Assembly (NCBI GenBank): GCA_963746255.1
Contig: CAVVAJ010000001.1
Location: 434,001-498,000, forward strand
Reading direction: 5' to 3'
From: DAOVXM01 sp963746255
GTDB lineage: Bacteria > Chloroflexota > Anaerolineae > Anaerolineales > UBA4823
Length of the DNA stretch: 64,000 nucleotides
Shown: one piece after another, positions 36,356-44,957 of the stretch
How the letters are laid out: each line of letters opens with the position of its first letter
Numbering within the stretch: the stretch's first letter is position 1
Notes under the pieces: model-generated
The model's input: the letters and a program-made list of their open reading frames with translations, nothing else
What the model was told of the DNA's origin: nothing
Database searches by the model: none
Made by a program: the position numbers and the translations under genes

Positions 36356-37348
36356 ATGATAGAACAATCAACTATACAATTCCTTAACCAGCATCCCCAG
36401 CTTAAATATTCCTTCTTCGGAGGAAAAGGAGGCGTTGGGAAAACTGTTCTAGCTGGCACAATGGCACTATGGTCAGCAATGCAGGGCAAGAAAACACTGC
36501 TCGCTTCAACCAACCCGGTCCATAGCCTGAGCAGCCTGCTTGATCAGGATGTGTTCGGTAAACCGACTCCGGTTTCAGGTACGCAAAACCTGATGGCTTA
36601 TGAGATTGACACGCGCGAAACGATAGAGCGATCCAAACAAGAAATTCGCGAGAAGATCAGCTGGTTTCTAAAATACGCCGACATAAAGACAAAGGCGGAT
36701 GAATTTGTAGAATCTGCGACGATGAATCCCGCTTTCGAAGAATCGGCCATGTTTGAAAACATGATCGATCTGATGTTCGAGGACGAATACGAGGTCTATG
36801 TATTTGATACCGCACCCACCGCAAACGCGCGCCGCTTATTGGGCATGTCATCAGTCTATTCGCTGTGGGTAAGCAAAATGGTAAAGAGCCGCGAAGAGGC
36901 CAAGTCATTACGCGAGTTACTTTCATACAGCCGCAAGAAAGAAAAAGACCCCCTCATGACTTATTTGCTGAACCTGCAGGGTCGCATGAGCAACGCAAAA
37001 AAATTGCTCACTGATCCTGCCTTAACATCCTTCTTTTTCGTTACGCTCCCCGAGGCTTTGCCTATCGCAGTGATAAAACGATTTATCAATTGGTTTGATG
37101 AGTTTGGTATACCTGTCGGGGGCGTTGTTGTTAATATGCTGATCGATGAAACCAGTGTTGCCGAAGATGCGCCGGAGTTTGTTAAGAATTGAGTAGCCAT
37201 GCAGTCAGCATATATGGATGAAATTTGGGGTACCTTCGAAGGTCAGGTACGGGCAATCATCCCGCTTTTTGAGACCGAAATCCGGGGGGTGAACATGCTG
37301 CGCCGCACTGCCGACTACTTATTTACACAAGAAGTACCCATCACCTAG
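36356..37348 (+). pseudogene. ArsA/Get3-like ATPase, copy 2, with in-frame TGA near the 3' end
   Basis: A second ATPase, diverged from the first. Walker A is GGKGGVGKT (22-30), switch I TNPVHSLSSLL, and switch II DTAPTANARRLL, where the usual GH is lost. AAGGAG precedes the ATG at 36356. A TGA at 37190-37192 ends the first reading at residue 278. The frame continues unbroken to TAG at 37346 with a conserved ArsA-like end (MDEIWGTFEGQVRAIIPLFE, then GVNMLRRTADYLF). A family member would normally have Arg at the TGA (CGA to TGA is one change). As read, the product lacks its last 51 residues. The two ATPases could form a heterodimer with one degenerate active site each. Confidence 0.8.
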
Positions 37349-37403
37349 CATACCCAGCGATCAACGAGGTTTCTAAAGCCAGCAGTGTTAACCGGGGACG
37401 TCG

Positions 37404-38033
37404 ATGAATATTAGCACCATGATCCTCCTGGTAGGATTGATGTATATCGTTGGCTTTGGCGTGATCTCACTACTCCGCCGGGAGGGTTTATCACTCCAAT
37501 TTGCCCTTGAAGTGCTGGCTGTAACTGCTATTATCGAGCTGTGGGTATTCCTGATCGGATACTTCAATCCAGTTCTATTCCTCGCCATTGTATATCTTGT
37601 CTCGATGCGGGTGCGTCTCTTGGTCGATCTCGCGAATATGTTGTCCAATCGCGGCCGGCAAAGGGACGCCATACGCATCCTGCAAATTGCGCTGCGCTTG
37701 TTCCCTGATAAACCTTCACGGTTGGTTACCTTGGTCAATATGGGCATCGTACAGCTACGCCGCAAGAACCCCCAAAGCGCTCAAGAGCTATTTGAGATCG
37801 TACTTCATGATGGGGATAGCGGCGGTTTGGGAGTTAAATACGAGGCAGCTTGCCGCTACAACTTGGGGTTAGCCCTCCAGCAGCAGGATAAAGATGCCGA
37901 GGCAGTGAAACAGTTCAGTGAAGTGACCATTATCTACCCTACTTCGATATATGGCCAAGCTGCAGAGAAGGCTTTAGCGAACCGCAGAAGCAGAAAGAAA
38001 TCCGAAACCGACGATAATTCGGAAGCTAATTAA
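37404..38033 (+). CDS. Membrane-anchored TPR protein
   Basis: A 209-residue protein with two N-terminal hydrophobic helices (residues about 5-25 and 35-70) and a cytoplasmic tetratricopeptide region (RDAIRILQIALRLFPDKP and YNLGLALQQQDKDAEAVKQF). TPR domains bind peptides or partner proteins. It follows the second ATPase by 55 bp and is probably cotranscribed, making it a candidate membrane receptor for the ATPase pair. The C-terminal tail is charged. The name of the family, if any, is unknown to me. Confidence 0.72.
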   Translation: MNISTMILLVGLMYIVGFGVISLLRREGLSLQFALEVLAVTAIIELWVFLIGYFNPVLFLAIVYLVSMRVRLLVDLANMLSNRGRQRDAIRILQIALRLFPDKPSRLVTLVNMGIVQLRRKNPQSAQELFEIVLHDGDSGGLGVKYEAACRYNLGLALQQQDKDAEAVKQFSEVTIIYPTSIYGQAAEKALANRRSRKKSETDDNSEAN

Positions 38034-38051
38034 CTTTTTCGATTGCTCCGA

Positions 38052-38699
38052 CTACGCCTGAATACTCTCCACCCACGCCATTAAAGAAACAAATATCGAT
38101 TCGGGAGTTTGTCCCAATAGTTCCCGCACATCGGTCCGGATGATCAAGTGAGGCGCAGACCTTTTCAAGTGGACTGACTCTACGGCCTGATTAGCGCTGG
38201 ACAAGAACTCATTCAGCCTCTTACGACCACCTTCAGCTTGACCTCCACGTATATAAACCACGAACCCTGCTGGTGATAGCGCCTGTTCGAATGTGGCTCT
38301 ATCAGAATCACCGTTTAAGACGGCGCTGCTTTTGAAATGGGAGTTCTGAATGATGTATTCCACTTTCGGGGCTGAGCGCAACGTCGCTTGGATAGTTAAT
38401 TCATCCCGTTTGCCCATAAGGTGCGTTATCATCCAATAAGGGAATATCTCACGTGTTTCCAGATAGAACTCCGCTTCGATCTTCCGGAAAGGCTTGGCAG
38501 GTCTTGATACGACCAAATTGGCACCGGTACCAGAAGAACCGATCCACTTTGCTTGGCTGATTTCCCCGATTTCTTCCAAACCCCTGCGAAGCCACCGGTA
38601 CGTAGCTACCCCACGCCGACGGTTGAAGCTGCTGGCCGCAATATACCAGACCAACAAGAAAGCACTCAATCCAATTACTACTTTGACTCCGGGGTCCAT
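38052..38699 (-). CDS. Membrane-anchored hypothetical protein, convergent to the TPR gene
   Basis: A 215-residue protein with a single N-terminal membrane anchor (VKVVIGLSAFLLVWYIAAS) and a soluble domain of alternating strands. A basic patch, RPAKPFRKIEAEFYLETREI, is visible. It has no catalytic motif I recognise. It ends 19 bp from the TPR gene's stop, on the opposite strand, so it may belong functionally to the ArsA-like cluster without being in its operon. Its own promoter would lie near 38760. I cannot name its family. Confidence 0.6.
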   Translation of the reverse strand: MDPGVKVVIGLSAFLLVWYIAASSFNRRRGVATYRWLRRGLEEIGEISQAKWIGSSGTGANLVVSRPAKPFRKIEAEFYLETREIFPYWMITHLMGKRDELTIQATLRSAPKVEYIIQNSHFKSSAVLNGDSDRATFEQALSPAGFVVYIRGGQAEGGRKRLNEFLSSANQAVESVHLKRSAPHLIIRTDVRELLGQTPESIFVSLMAWVESIQA

Positions 38700-38877
38700 A
38701 TGTGCCTCCGCTTATATGGTGATCTATTTCAAGTTTAGTGGAACAAGGACCAAAAGTCAAAGAACTACTGAAAGTGTTAGAGTAAAGTAGTAGAGTCATA
38801 TTTGTGCAAAGATAAAATGTCTGATTTTGAAGACTAACCTCTAGAGAGGACCGAGACAAATTGGACGAACTACTAAC

Positions 38878-39120
38878 AATAAGCAAAAAGAATTTATCCG
38901 CTTAGAAGTCATGTAACGTCTGTAAGAAAAGCAGCTGAAACAGGGAGAAGTAGCTGAAATAACACGGATCAGTGATCGTCACGTCAGACGCCTGTTGCAT
39001 GCGTACCACCAGGGTAGCGAGAGAGGGCTGATCACCAAGCGGCGAGGCAGACAGGGCGATAATCGGTTAGCATCAGGAGTGACTGTAAAGGCCATGGATC
39101 TGATTTACGAGCGCTATCAA
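38878..39120 (+). mobile_element. Insertion-sequence transposase remnant (ISNCY-like N-terminus)
   Basis: A degenerate 5' transposase fragment. The frame from about 38878 gives an N-terminal helix-turn-helix (LKQGEVAEITRISDRHVRRL, then GSERGLITKRRGRQGDNRL and MDLIYERYQ) typical of ISNCY/IS1202-type transposases, but two stops (near 38911 and 38920) interrupt it and the catalytic domain is absent. At 39120/39121 it joins the truncated LuxR gene abruptly. It is a scar of an insertion followed by deletion. No terminal inverted repeats are identifiable. Confidence 0.75.
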
Positions 39121-39940
39121 CTAAGAATTGCTGTATTTCAGGAGCTTGCTGACTGAATACTTCATCTGCTAAATAATCGATCACATAGTGGTGATTGCCT
39201 CGAAATGCTCGCACAACATCGGTGGCATCATAACGCCCCTGAAGCGATAATGCCACCTGCTGTAGCCCGGCAATCCACCCTTCCGTCCGAGATTCAATTG
39301 CCGTAATCTGCTCACCAGTGAGGGAAGTGCCTGGATGCTGGTTAAATAACGTCGAAGCTTTCGTCGTCGAGAAACGCAGGTCAGCTTGATGAATTTCCAC
39401 TAATTGACCATACGCCCGTAGGCGACTTAGTGGTAATGGTGGGTCAGAACGACCCGCAATCACAATATGCACTCGAGCAGGAACATGTTCGATCAGGTAC
39501 GCGAGTACCTGGCGAATTTCAGATTTTTCAATAACATGGTAATCATCTAAGAAAATATGATTATCCTTATCAACCGCAGAGAGCTCATTAATCATCACTG
39601 CTAGTATTGCATCCACTGATGAAGTATGTGTAGATTGAAGCATCGCTAGCGCGGTTTGGGATGCGTCGGGTGCCGCGCTGGCTAATGTGTGAGCTAGGTA
39701 GACCAAGAAACGCTGGATATCATTATCTTCAGGCTCCAATGATAGCCTTGCAGCTGAAAGACATCGAGAGGCGATCCAAGAACCCAACAGGGTCGTTTTG
39801 CCATATCCTGCTGGGGCTGATATCAGGATGAATGGGCACCTAGCACCAGCATCCAGTTTATCGATCAACTGCGGTCGTGTGATCAAATGAGGGCGCAGGC
39901 GAGGTGTATTTAGCTTTGTAGAAACGATTGGTGTCAGCAC
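39121..39940 (-). pseudogene. MalT-like LuxR-family regulator, N-terminal fragment
   Basis: The N-terminal third of a large MalT-type ATP-dependent activator. It begins VLTPIVSTKLNTPRLRPHL from a GTG start, with a P-loop ISAPAGYGKTTLL near residue 46 and a Walker B-like HIFLDDYH. The full family length is about 850-900 residues ending in a LuxR helix-turn-helix. Here the homologous reading stops at about residue 273 (EIQQFL), where the transposase scar begins; the frame runs on to 39032 only by chance. Without the effector and DNA-binding domains it cannot work as a regulator. Confidence 0.85.
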
Positions 39941-40368
39941 GAGATAAGGCTTACGTAGCCTTTTAGATGGGAAATATCACAAGGCTTACCGATCGAATAT
40001 ATTAATCCATCGTATGCACTCCTGTTGACTTCAATTTTTCACAACCAACATAGTGGATAATATAGCTAAAGCCGATATCGTAGACATGAGTCTATTGGGA
40101 AATTAGCTACTACACAATAATCCAAGCCATTTGTTTCTTAGTCACTTACTTTGGTGCATGGCACTGTGCAATATCTACCTAATGGTTGGATGTTACTCAT
40201 TGGTGGCAAATGATGAGCAGTTGAGCAAAGCTGACGACGCTGATGAACTGGTGATAATCCAGACGTCTATGCCAAGGGCTCGATTGTCTAAATCGCCCTG
40301 GTACCAGCAAGTAAAGCAATAAGTTGAGTGATGAATATCTAATAATTATACAATATCTTTGCAAAATC
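39941..40368. other. Non-coding region upstream of DoxX operon
   Basis: About 430 bp without a supported gene. A small hairpin, AAGGCT (39946-39951) and AGCCTT (39957-39962) plus TTTT, lies next to the LuxR fragment. An open frame at 40131-40322 has no ribosome site and looks random. Confidence 0.35.
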
Positions 40369-40397
40369 TTGACATGATGACTATAATGTGCTAAAAT
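40369..40397 (+). promoter_or_regulatory. Consensus sigma-70 promoter for the DoxX operon
   Basis: TTGACA (40369-40374) and TAAAAT (40392-40397) with an exact 17-bp spacer, about 40 bp before the DoxX start. Confidence 0.8.
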
Positions 40398-40436
40398 TTT
40401 ATCAGTAATATCATAATGAAAATCAAAGAGGTCTGA

Positions 40437-40943
40437 ATGTTTGCCAACATGAAGGTTCTGATGCAGCCCATTCCATCCCGGCTAGTCAACATAGATATCA
40501 CGATCACGCGCTGGATGGCCCGTAACAGCCTCAAAGTCCTCCGTCTTGGACTTGGGATCATCTTTGTCTGGTTCGGTGCCTTGAAACTATTCCCCGGATT
40601 GAGCCCGGCCGAAGATCTCGTCCGAAATACGATTTATTTTGTCGATCCCAATATTTTCTTACCGGTTTTGGCGATCTGGGAGGTGCTTATTGGTCTTGGC
40701 TTCCTGCTCGGCTTCTTCACCCACAAATTTGAGCGTCTGACGATCTTACTTCTCTTCCTGCAGATGCCCGGTACTGCCTTGCCGCTTATCCTTTTACCCG
40801 AGGTTGTCTGGATGCGGTTCCCCTTCGTGCTAACGCTGGAAGGGCAGTACATTATCAAAAACCTTGCCATCATCGGTTCGGCGCTCGCGCTGGGTGCCAC
40901 AGTGCGCGGCGGACGAATTGATCCCGAACCACGTCAGGTATAA
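40437..40943 (+). CDS. DoxX-like membrane protein
   Basis: A 168-residue protein with four hydrophobic helices. The segment LGIIFVWFGALKLFPG near residue 40 and LAIWEVLIGLGFLLG near 80 are typical of DoxX/DoxD-like proteins, some of which interact with thiosulfate or superoxide-handling partners. GAGG lies before the ATG. It is the first gene after a consensus promoter and precedes an ATP10-like protein by 10 bp. Its biochemical role here is unknown; the neighbouring redoxin-like protein makes a redox role conceivable. Confidence 0.78.
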   Translation: MFANMKVLMQPIPSRLVNIDITITRWMARNSLKVLRLGLGIIFVWFGALKLFPGLSPAEDLVRNTIYFVDPNIFLPVLAIWEVLIGLGFLLGFFTHKFERLTILLLFLQMPGTALPLILLPEVVWMRFPFVLTLEGQYIIKNLAIIGSALALGATVRGGRIDPEPRQV

Positions 40944-40953
40944 GGAGTTCTCT

Positions 40954-41514
40954 ATGCTCTCTCTCCGTATCGTAATACTCTTAAGTGTGCTCCTCGGTGC
41001 TGCTGCATTGCTCTGGAGATTTGCTCCCAGCCCCAGCAAGTTAGTGCTTACCTCATCCGCAACCCGCTTCCCACTTGTATCCGGATACAATTTAAACCGC
41101 CAGGAATTTGTTTTCCCGCGTGATTTTTCTGGAAAATTCAATCTAGTCATTGTCCCGTTTCAACGGTACCAGCAGATGACTGTTGACACTTGGATACCGG
41201 TGGCTAAAGAACTTGAGGTTTCATTCCCCGGTCTTGTCTACTATGAATTACCAACCATCTACGCCATGCCTATGCTTTCGCGCACCTTCTTGAATGAGGG
41301 TATGCGGGCAGGTATACCGGATCAGACCGCCCGGGAACGCACGATCACTCTCTACGTGGACAAGGAAGCATTCAAATCTGGTCTACAGATCCCGGATGAA
41401 GGTGACATCACCCTCTTTCTGGTTGCCCAAGATGGTGAAATTCTGTGGCGCACGCGCGGCGCTTACACGCCTGAGAAGGCAGCTGAACTTATTACCGTGC
41501 TTCAGCAGTTGTGA
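40954..41514 (+). CDS. ATP10-like thioredoxin-fold membrane-anchored protein
   Basis: A 187-residue protein with an N-terminal membrane anchor and a soluble domain resembling the mitochondrial ATP10 assembly factor family. Characteristic are YYELPTIYAMPMLSRTFLNE, GMRAGIPDQTARERTITLYV and DITLFLVAQDGEILWRTRGA. No CxxC is present, so it is not a standard thioredoxin. I start at the ATG at 40954, with AAGGAG 6-11 bases upstream, not at 40864. It is cotranscribed with DoxX and could assist assembly or monitoring of an envelope complex; that is inference. Confidence 0.75.
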   Translation: MLSLRIVILLSVLLGAAALLWRFAPSPSKLVLTSSATRFPLVSGYNLNRQEFVFPRDFSGKFNLVIVPFQRYQQMTVDTWIPVAKELEVSFPGLVYYELPTIYAMPMLSRTFLNEGMRAGIPDQTARERTITLYVDKEAFKSGLQIPDEGDITLFLVAQDGEILWRTRGAYTPEKAAELITVLQQL

Positions 41515-41584
41515 TAGCATATCTGCGGGTATTCCCAGCTGGCGAGCAGTTCTGTGCAAAGCAGAAAGGGCAAAGTGGCCTTGA

Positions 41585-42334
41585 GTGTATATGATGGAAA
41601 ATCCCAATGGAAATGGCTTTATTCAATTAGACAATCTATATAAGAGCTATCTAGAAGGTGGCCAGCCGCGCCAGGTATTGCAAGGTACCAGTGCCAGCTT
41701 TAATCGCGGTGAGTTCGTGGCGATAATCGGTCGTAGCGGCAGTGGTAAGAGCACATTGCTAAACCTGATCAGCGGAATCGATCGGGTTGATGGCGGTGAC
41801 ATCCATCTTAACGGACAGTCACTAACAACACTTAACGAACGCCAACGCACACTTTTTCGCCGGAGAAATATCGGTTTCGTATTTCAATTTTTCAACCTGA
41901 TCCCAACCCTGAGCGTGATCGAGACTGTCACCTTACCACTAGAACTGCTGGGGGTCGATTTGCCAACAGCCCAGGTCCGCGCAGCCGCGTTGCTTGACCA
42001 GGTTGGACTCGGTGATCGGCTGGATACCTTTCCCGACCGCCTATCGGGCGGTGAACAGCAGCGAGTTGCCATTGCCCGCGCTCTCGTTCATGATCCACTG
42101 CTGGTGCTGGCGGATGAACCCACCGGTAACCTGGATGAGGAAACCGGTCAGCAAGTACTTGAGCTGCTAGACCGGCTCTCGCGCCAAGTCGGGAAAAACA
42201 TGATCCTAGTTACCCATAACATCGAGAATACCCGGCATGCTGATCGAATAGTAGCACTACAAGATGGGTGCATAGTAGACATATCCACACAGATAAATAG
42301 TGGCACAGCTACACCACTGCTAGCCCAGAGATGA
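41585..42334 (+). CDS. ABC transporter ATP-binding protein (LolD/MacB type)
   Basis: A 249-residue ATPase subunit with Walker A GRSGSGKST (49-57), signature LSGGEQQRVAIARAL, Walker B LLVLADEPTG and the H-loop in LVTHNIENT. The sequence class is that of LolD/MacB/FtsE ATPases that energise extraction of lipids or lipoproteins or drive mechanotransmission rather than classical import. The permease gene starts 46 bp downstream. A GTG at 41585 and ATGs at 41591 and 41594 are all possible starts; no SD separates them. Confidence 0.93.
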   Translation: MYMMENPNGNGFIQLDNLYKSYLEGGQPRQVLQGTSASFNRGEFVAIIGRSGSGKSTLLNLISGIDRVDGGDIHLNGQSLTTLNERQRTLFRRRNIGFVFQFFNLIPTLSVIETVTLPLELLGVDLPTAQVRAAALLDQVGLGDRLDTFPDRLSGGEQQRVAIARALVHDPLLVLADEPTGNLDEETGQQVLELLDRLSRQVGKNMILVTHNIENTRHADRIVALQDGCIVDISTQINSGTATPLLAQR

Positions 42335-42380
42335 GCTAGCACGCTGTAATAAGCTATTCAGTCACACTGGATCAGACGAT

Positions 42381-44957
42381 ATGCCAGCTGCCATCCCTCA
42401 TTTTCCCCGCACATTGATTAAAGTTGGTTGGCGTTATTTGGCGAACCACTTCTGGCAAAGTTTTCTCATGGTAATCGGTATCGCCATGGGAGTTGCCGTG
42501 GTAATCGGTATCGATATAGCCAATGAAAGTGCTAACCGGGCTTTCGATCTCAGTACCCAGGCCGTTACCGGCAAAGCTACCCATACGATATCAAGCGGCT
42601 CTCAAGGGATAACTGAACAAGTCTACACCGGTCTACGCCTGGCAGGTATCGACACAGCCAGTGCACCAGTCATCACTGCTTATGTCAGTTCACCCGAGCT
42701 TGGTGACGAGCTGTTGCAGGTGTTAGGCATTGATCCGTTTGCCGAACCACCGTTTCGAAATTACATCACAAACGAACAAGATCTGCCTGTTGCTGAGTTA
42801 ACCAGCTTCCTGACCGAACCCGGTAGTGTTCTGCTCTCTCTGGGTTTAGCCCAGCGGTATGACCTGCGCATTGGGGATGGAATTCAAATCGATTATGCCG
42901 GAAAATCAGAGCAAGGGGTTATTGCCGGCATCCTTCAACCAACCGACGATTTTTCTCGGCGTGCTCTTGACAGCCTCTTATTGATGGATATTTCCTCTGC
43001 CCAAGAGCTGACCGGTAAGCAAGGTATGTTGGACCGTATCGATCTTATCCTGAGCGCCGATCGAGAATCTGAGCTTGTCCAGGAGGTTGAAGCTATCCTG
43101 CCAACCGGTGTGATGATACAACCGGTCGCAGCCCGCAGCGGTACAATCGCCGAGATGACTGCTGCCTTCCGATTAAATTTGACCGCGCTGAGCCTGCTAG
43201 CGTTGGTTGTCGCCCTGTTCCTGATCTACAATACGATGACTTTTTCGGTCGTCCAGCGCCGCCCCTTTTTCGGTACACTGCGCTGCTTAGGGGTAACTCG
43301 CAGGGAGATCTTCTTGATGGTTGTCAGCGAATCAGTGATCATCGGTGCAGTGGGATCATTAATCGGCATCTTTGTAGGTATCATCTTGGGACGCGGCGCA
43401 CTGCTTCTGGTGACCCAATCCATCAACGATTTATTTTTTGTGCTTACCGTTCGGGATGTGTCGATTCCACTTATCAGTTTAGTTAAAGGCGCGCTTATAG
43501 GTCTCGTAGCGACGGTTACAACAGCCGTATTTCCAGCTTGGGAAGCCGCCAGCGTGCCCCCGCGCACAGCACTATTGCGATCCGGATTGGAGTCAAAGGC
43601 AGGTCATATTGTCCACCGGGTTGGACTCGCCGGGTTTCTGGTCATCGCGGCTGGTGTGGGTGTACTCGCTATCCCCACGCGTGACCTGCTGGTTAGTTTT
43701 GCTGGCACTTTCGCGGTAGTGATTGGCTTGGCGTTGCTCACGCCACTTGTCACCATCTGGATGATGAATCTGACCGTCACCCTGACTGGCCGTTTGTGGG
43801 GTATGCTTGGTCGCATGGCGCCACGTGAAGTGGTTAATGCAGTCAGCCGTACTTCAATCGCGGTAGCAGCATTAATGGTTGCCCTAGCAGTTACGATTGG
43901 CGTTAGCTTGATGGTGACTAGTTTCCGCTCTACAGTAACCACATGGATGAATCAAATTCTTCATGGTGATATCTACATCTCTGCCCCCAGCGCAACGGTC
44001 AGCCAACCTAGCTTGCCCCTGCAAGCTGACGCCCTCCAGCTGCTTTCTGAGTGGCCGGGTGTTGATCGCATCGACCTGCTGCAGACAGCACTGGTAGAAT
44101 CGCCGTATGGACCCATCCAGGTTTCCGCCAACAATAATCCCAACGATGGTCTGGAGCAGCTCTACGCCGCCGCAGACCACCCACCCGAAGCAATTTGGAC
44201 CGCCGTGAGTGACGGCGCCATCCTTGTCTCCGAGCCGCTTGCCAATCGGTTAGGATTACCCCAGCACAATGGCGAACTTTCCCTTTACACTGCCTCCGGG
44301 ATTCACACATTTCCCATCGCTGGAATATTCTACGATTATTCTTCCAGCCAGGGCAGTGTCCTCATGGCGTTGGATGTCTACCGCCAATTCTGGCAAGATG
44401 ACCAGGTTAGCGCCGCCGCGGTTATTCTCAACCCAAGTGTTGATCCTGAGAGCACAGCACGGGAGATGAAATCATCCCTTGCAGGTACCCAATCGCTGCT
44501 TGTGCGATCGAACCGAGCGTTACGGGCTGAGACCTTGGCAATCTTCGACCGCACCTTCACCATAACCGGCGCGCTCCAGCTGATGACTGTTTTTGTGGCT
44601 TTTGTAGGTGTCCTCAGCGCAATGATGTCCCTTCAGCTCGATAAGCAGCGCCAGCTGGGGATCCTAAAAGCGATCGGTTTGACCGCCCGCCAGCTGTGGG
44701 GGTTGGTCGCGCTGGAAACTGGCTTGATGGGGGTGGTGGCGGGGGTATTCGCCATGCCAACCGGTTTCATCCTGGCGCTGATCCTGATATACATCATCAA
44801 TCGCCGTTCCTTCGGTTGGACTCTCCAGCTGCAGCTGGCCGTTGATCCCTTTATCCAAGCGCTCGCTGTCGCCATCATTGCTGCCCTGCTAGCCGGTATA
44901 TATCCTACCTGGCGAATCATCCAGCGCAACACCGCCGAAGCAATTCGCTTCGACTGA
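42381..44957 (+). CDS. FtsX-type ABC permease, double-length (MacB_PCD/FtsX twice)
   Basis: An 858-residue permease with two FtsX-like units. Each has an N-terminal membrane helix, a MacB-type periplasmic domain and three further helices. Unit one includes the helix around residues 20-45 and FSVVQRRPFFGTLRCLGVTR; unit two ends QRQLGILKAIGLTARQLWGL. Such fused permeases are found in attFGH-like and lipoprotein-exporting operons. It overlaps the stop-start with the following AttH-like gene (TGATG). The substrate is likely lipophilic and leaves the membrane outward. Confidence 0.92.
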   Translation: MPAAIPHFPRTLIKVGWRYLANHFWQSFLMVIGIAMGVAVVIGIDIANESANRAFDLSTQAVTGKATHTISSGSQGITEQVYTGLRLAGIDTASAPVITAYVSSPELGDELLQVLGIDPFAEPPFRNYITNEQDLPVAELTSFLTEPGSVLLSLGLAQRYDLRIGDGIQIDYAGKSEQGVIAGILQPTDDFSRRALDSLLLMDISSAQELTGKQGMLDRIDLILSADRESELVQEVEAILPTGVMIQPVAARSGTIAEMTAAFRLNLTALSLLALVVALFLIYNTMTFSVVQRRPFFGTLRCLGVTRREIFLMVVSESVIIGAVGSLIGIFVGIILGRGALLLVTQSINDLFFVLTVRDVSIPLISLVKGALIGLVATVTTAVFPAWEAASVPPRTALLRSGLESKAGHIVHRVGLAGFLVIAAGVGVLAIPTRDLLVSFAGTFAVVIGLALLTPLVTIWMMNLTVTLTGRLWGMLGRMAPREVVNAVSRTSIAVAALMVALAVTIGVSLMVTSFRSTVTTWMNQILHGDIYISAPSATVSQPSLPLQADALQLLSEWPGVDRIDLLQTALVESPYGPIQVSANNNPNDGLEQLYAAADHPPEAIWTAVSDGAILVSEPLANRLGLPQHNGELSLYTASGIHTFPIAGIFYDYSSSQGSVLMALDVYRQFWQDDQVSAAAVILNPSVDPESTAREMKSSLAGTQSLLVRSNRALRAETLAIFDRTFTITGALQLMTVFVAFVGVLSAMMSLQLDKQRQLGILKAIGLTARQLWGLVALETGLMGVVAGVFAMPTGFILALILIYIINRRSFGWTLQLQLAVDPFIQALAVAIIAALLAGIYPTWRIIQRNTAEAIRFD

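Noticed and set aside
37190..37192. Alternative genetic code with TGA as sense
   Set aside because: Many intact genes in the window end in TGA at the family-normal length, and the in-frame TGAs sit at positions expecting Cys, Arg or Leu, which no single reassignment explains.
35334..37348. Arsenic resistance operon
   Set aside because: The ArsA-like ATPases lack metalloid-binding cysteines, and no arsB, arsC, arsD or arsR gene is nearby.
40131..40322. 63-codon frame upstream of DoxX
   Set aside because: No ribosome site, no conserved pattern and it ends before the promoter; probably random.
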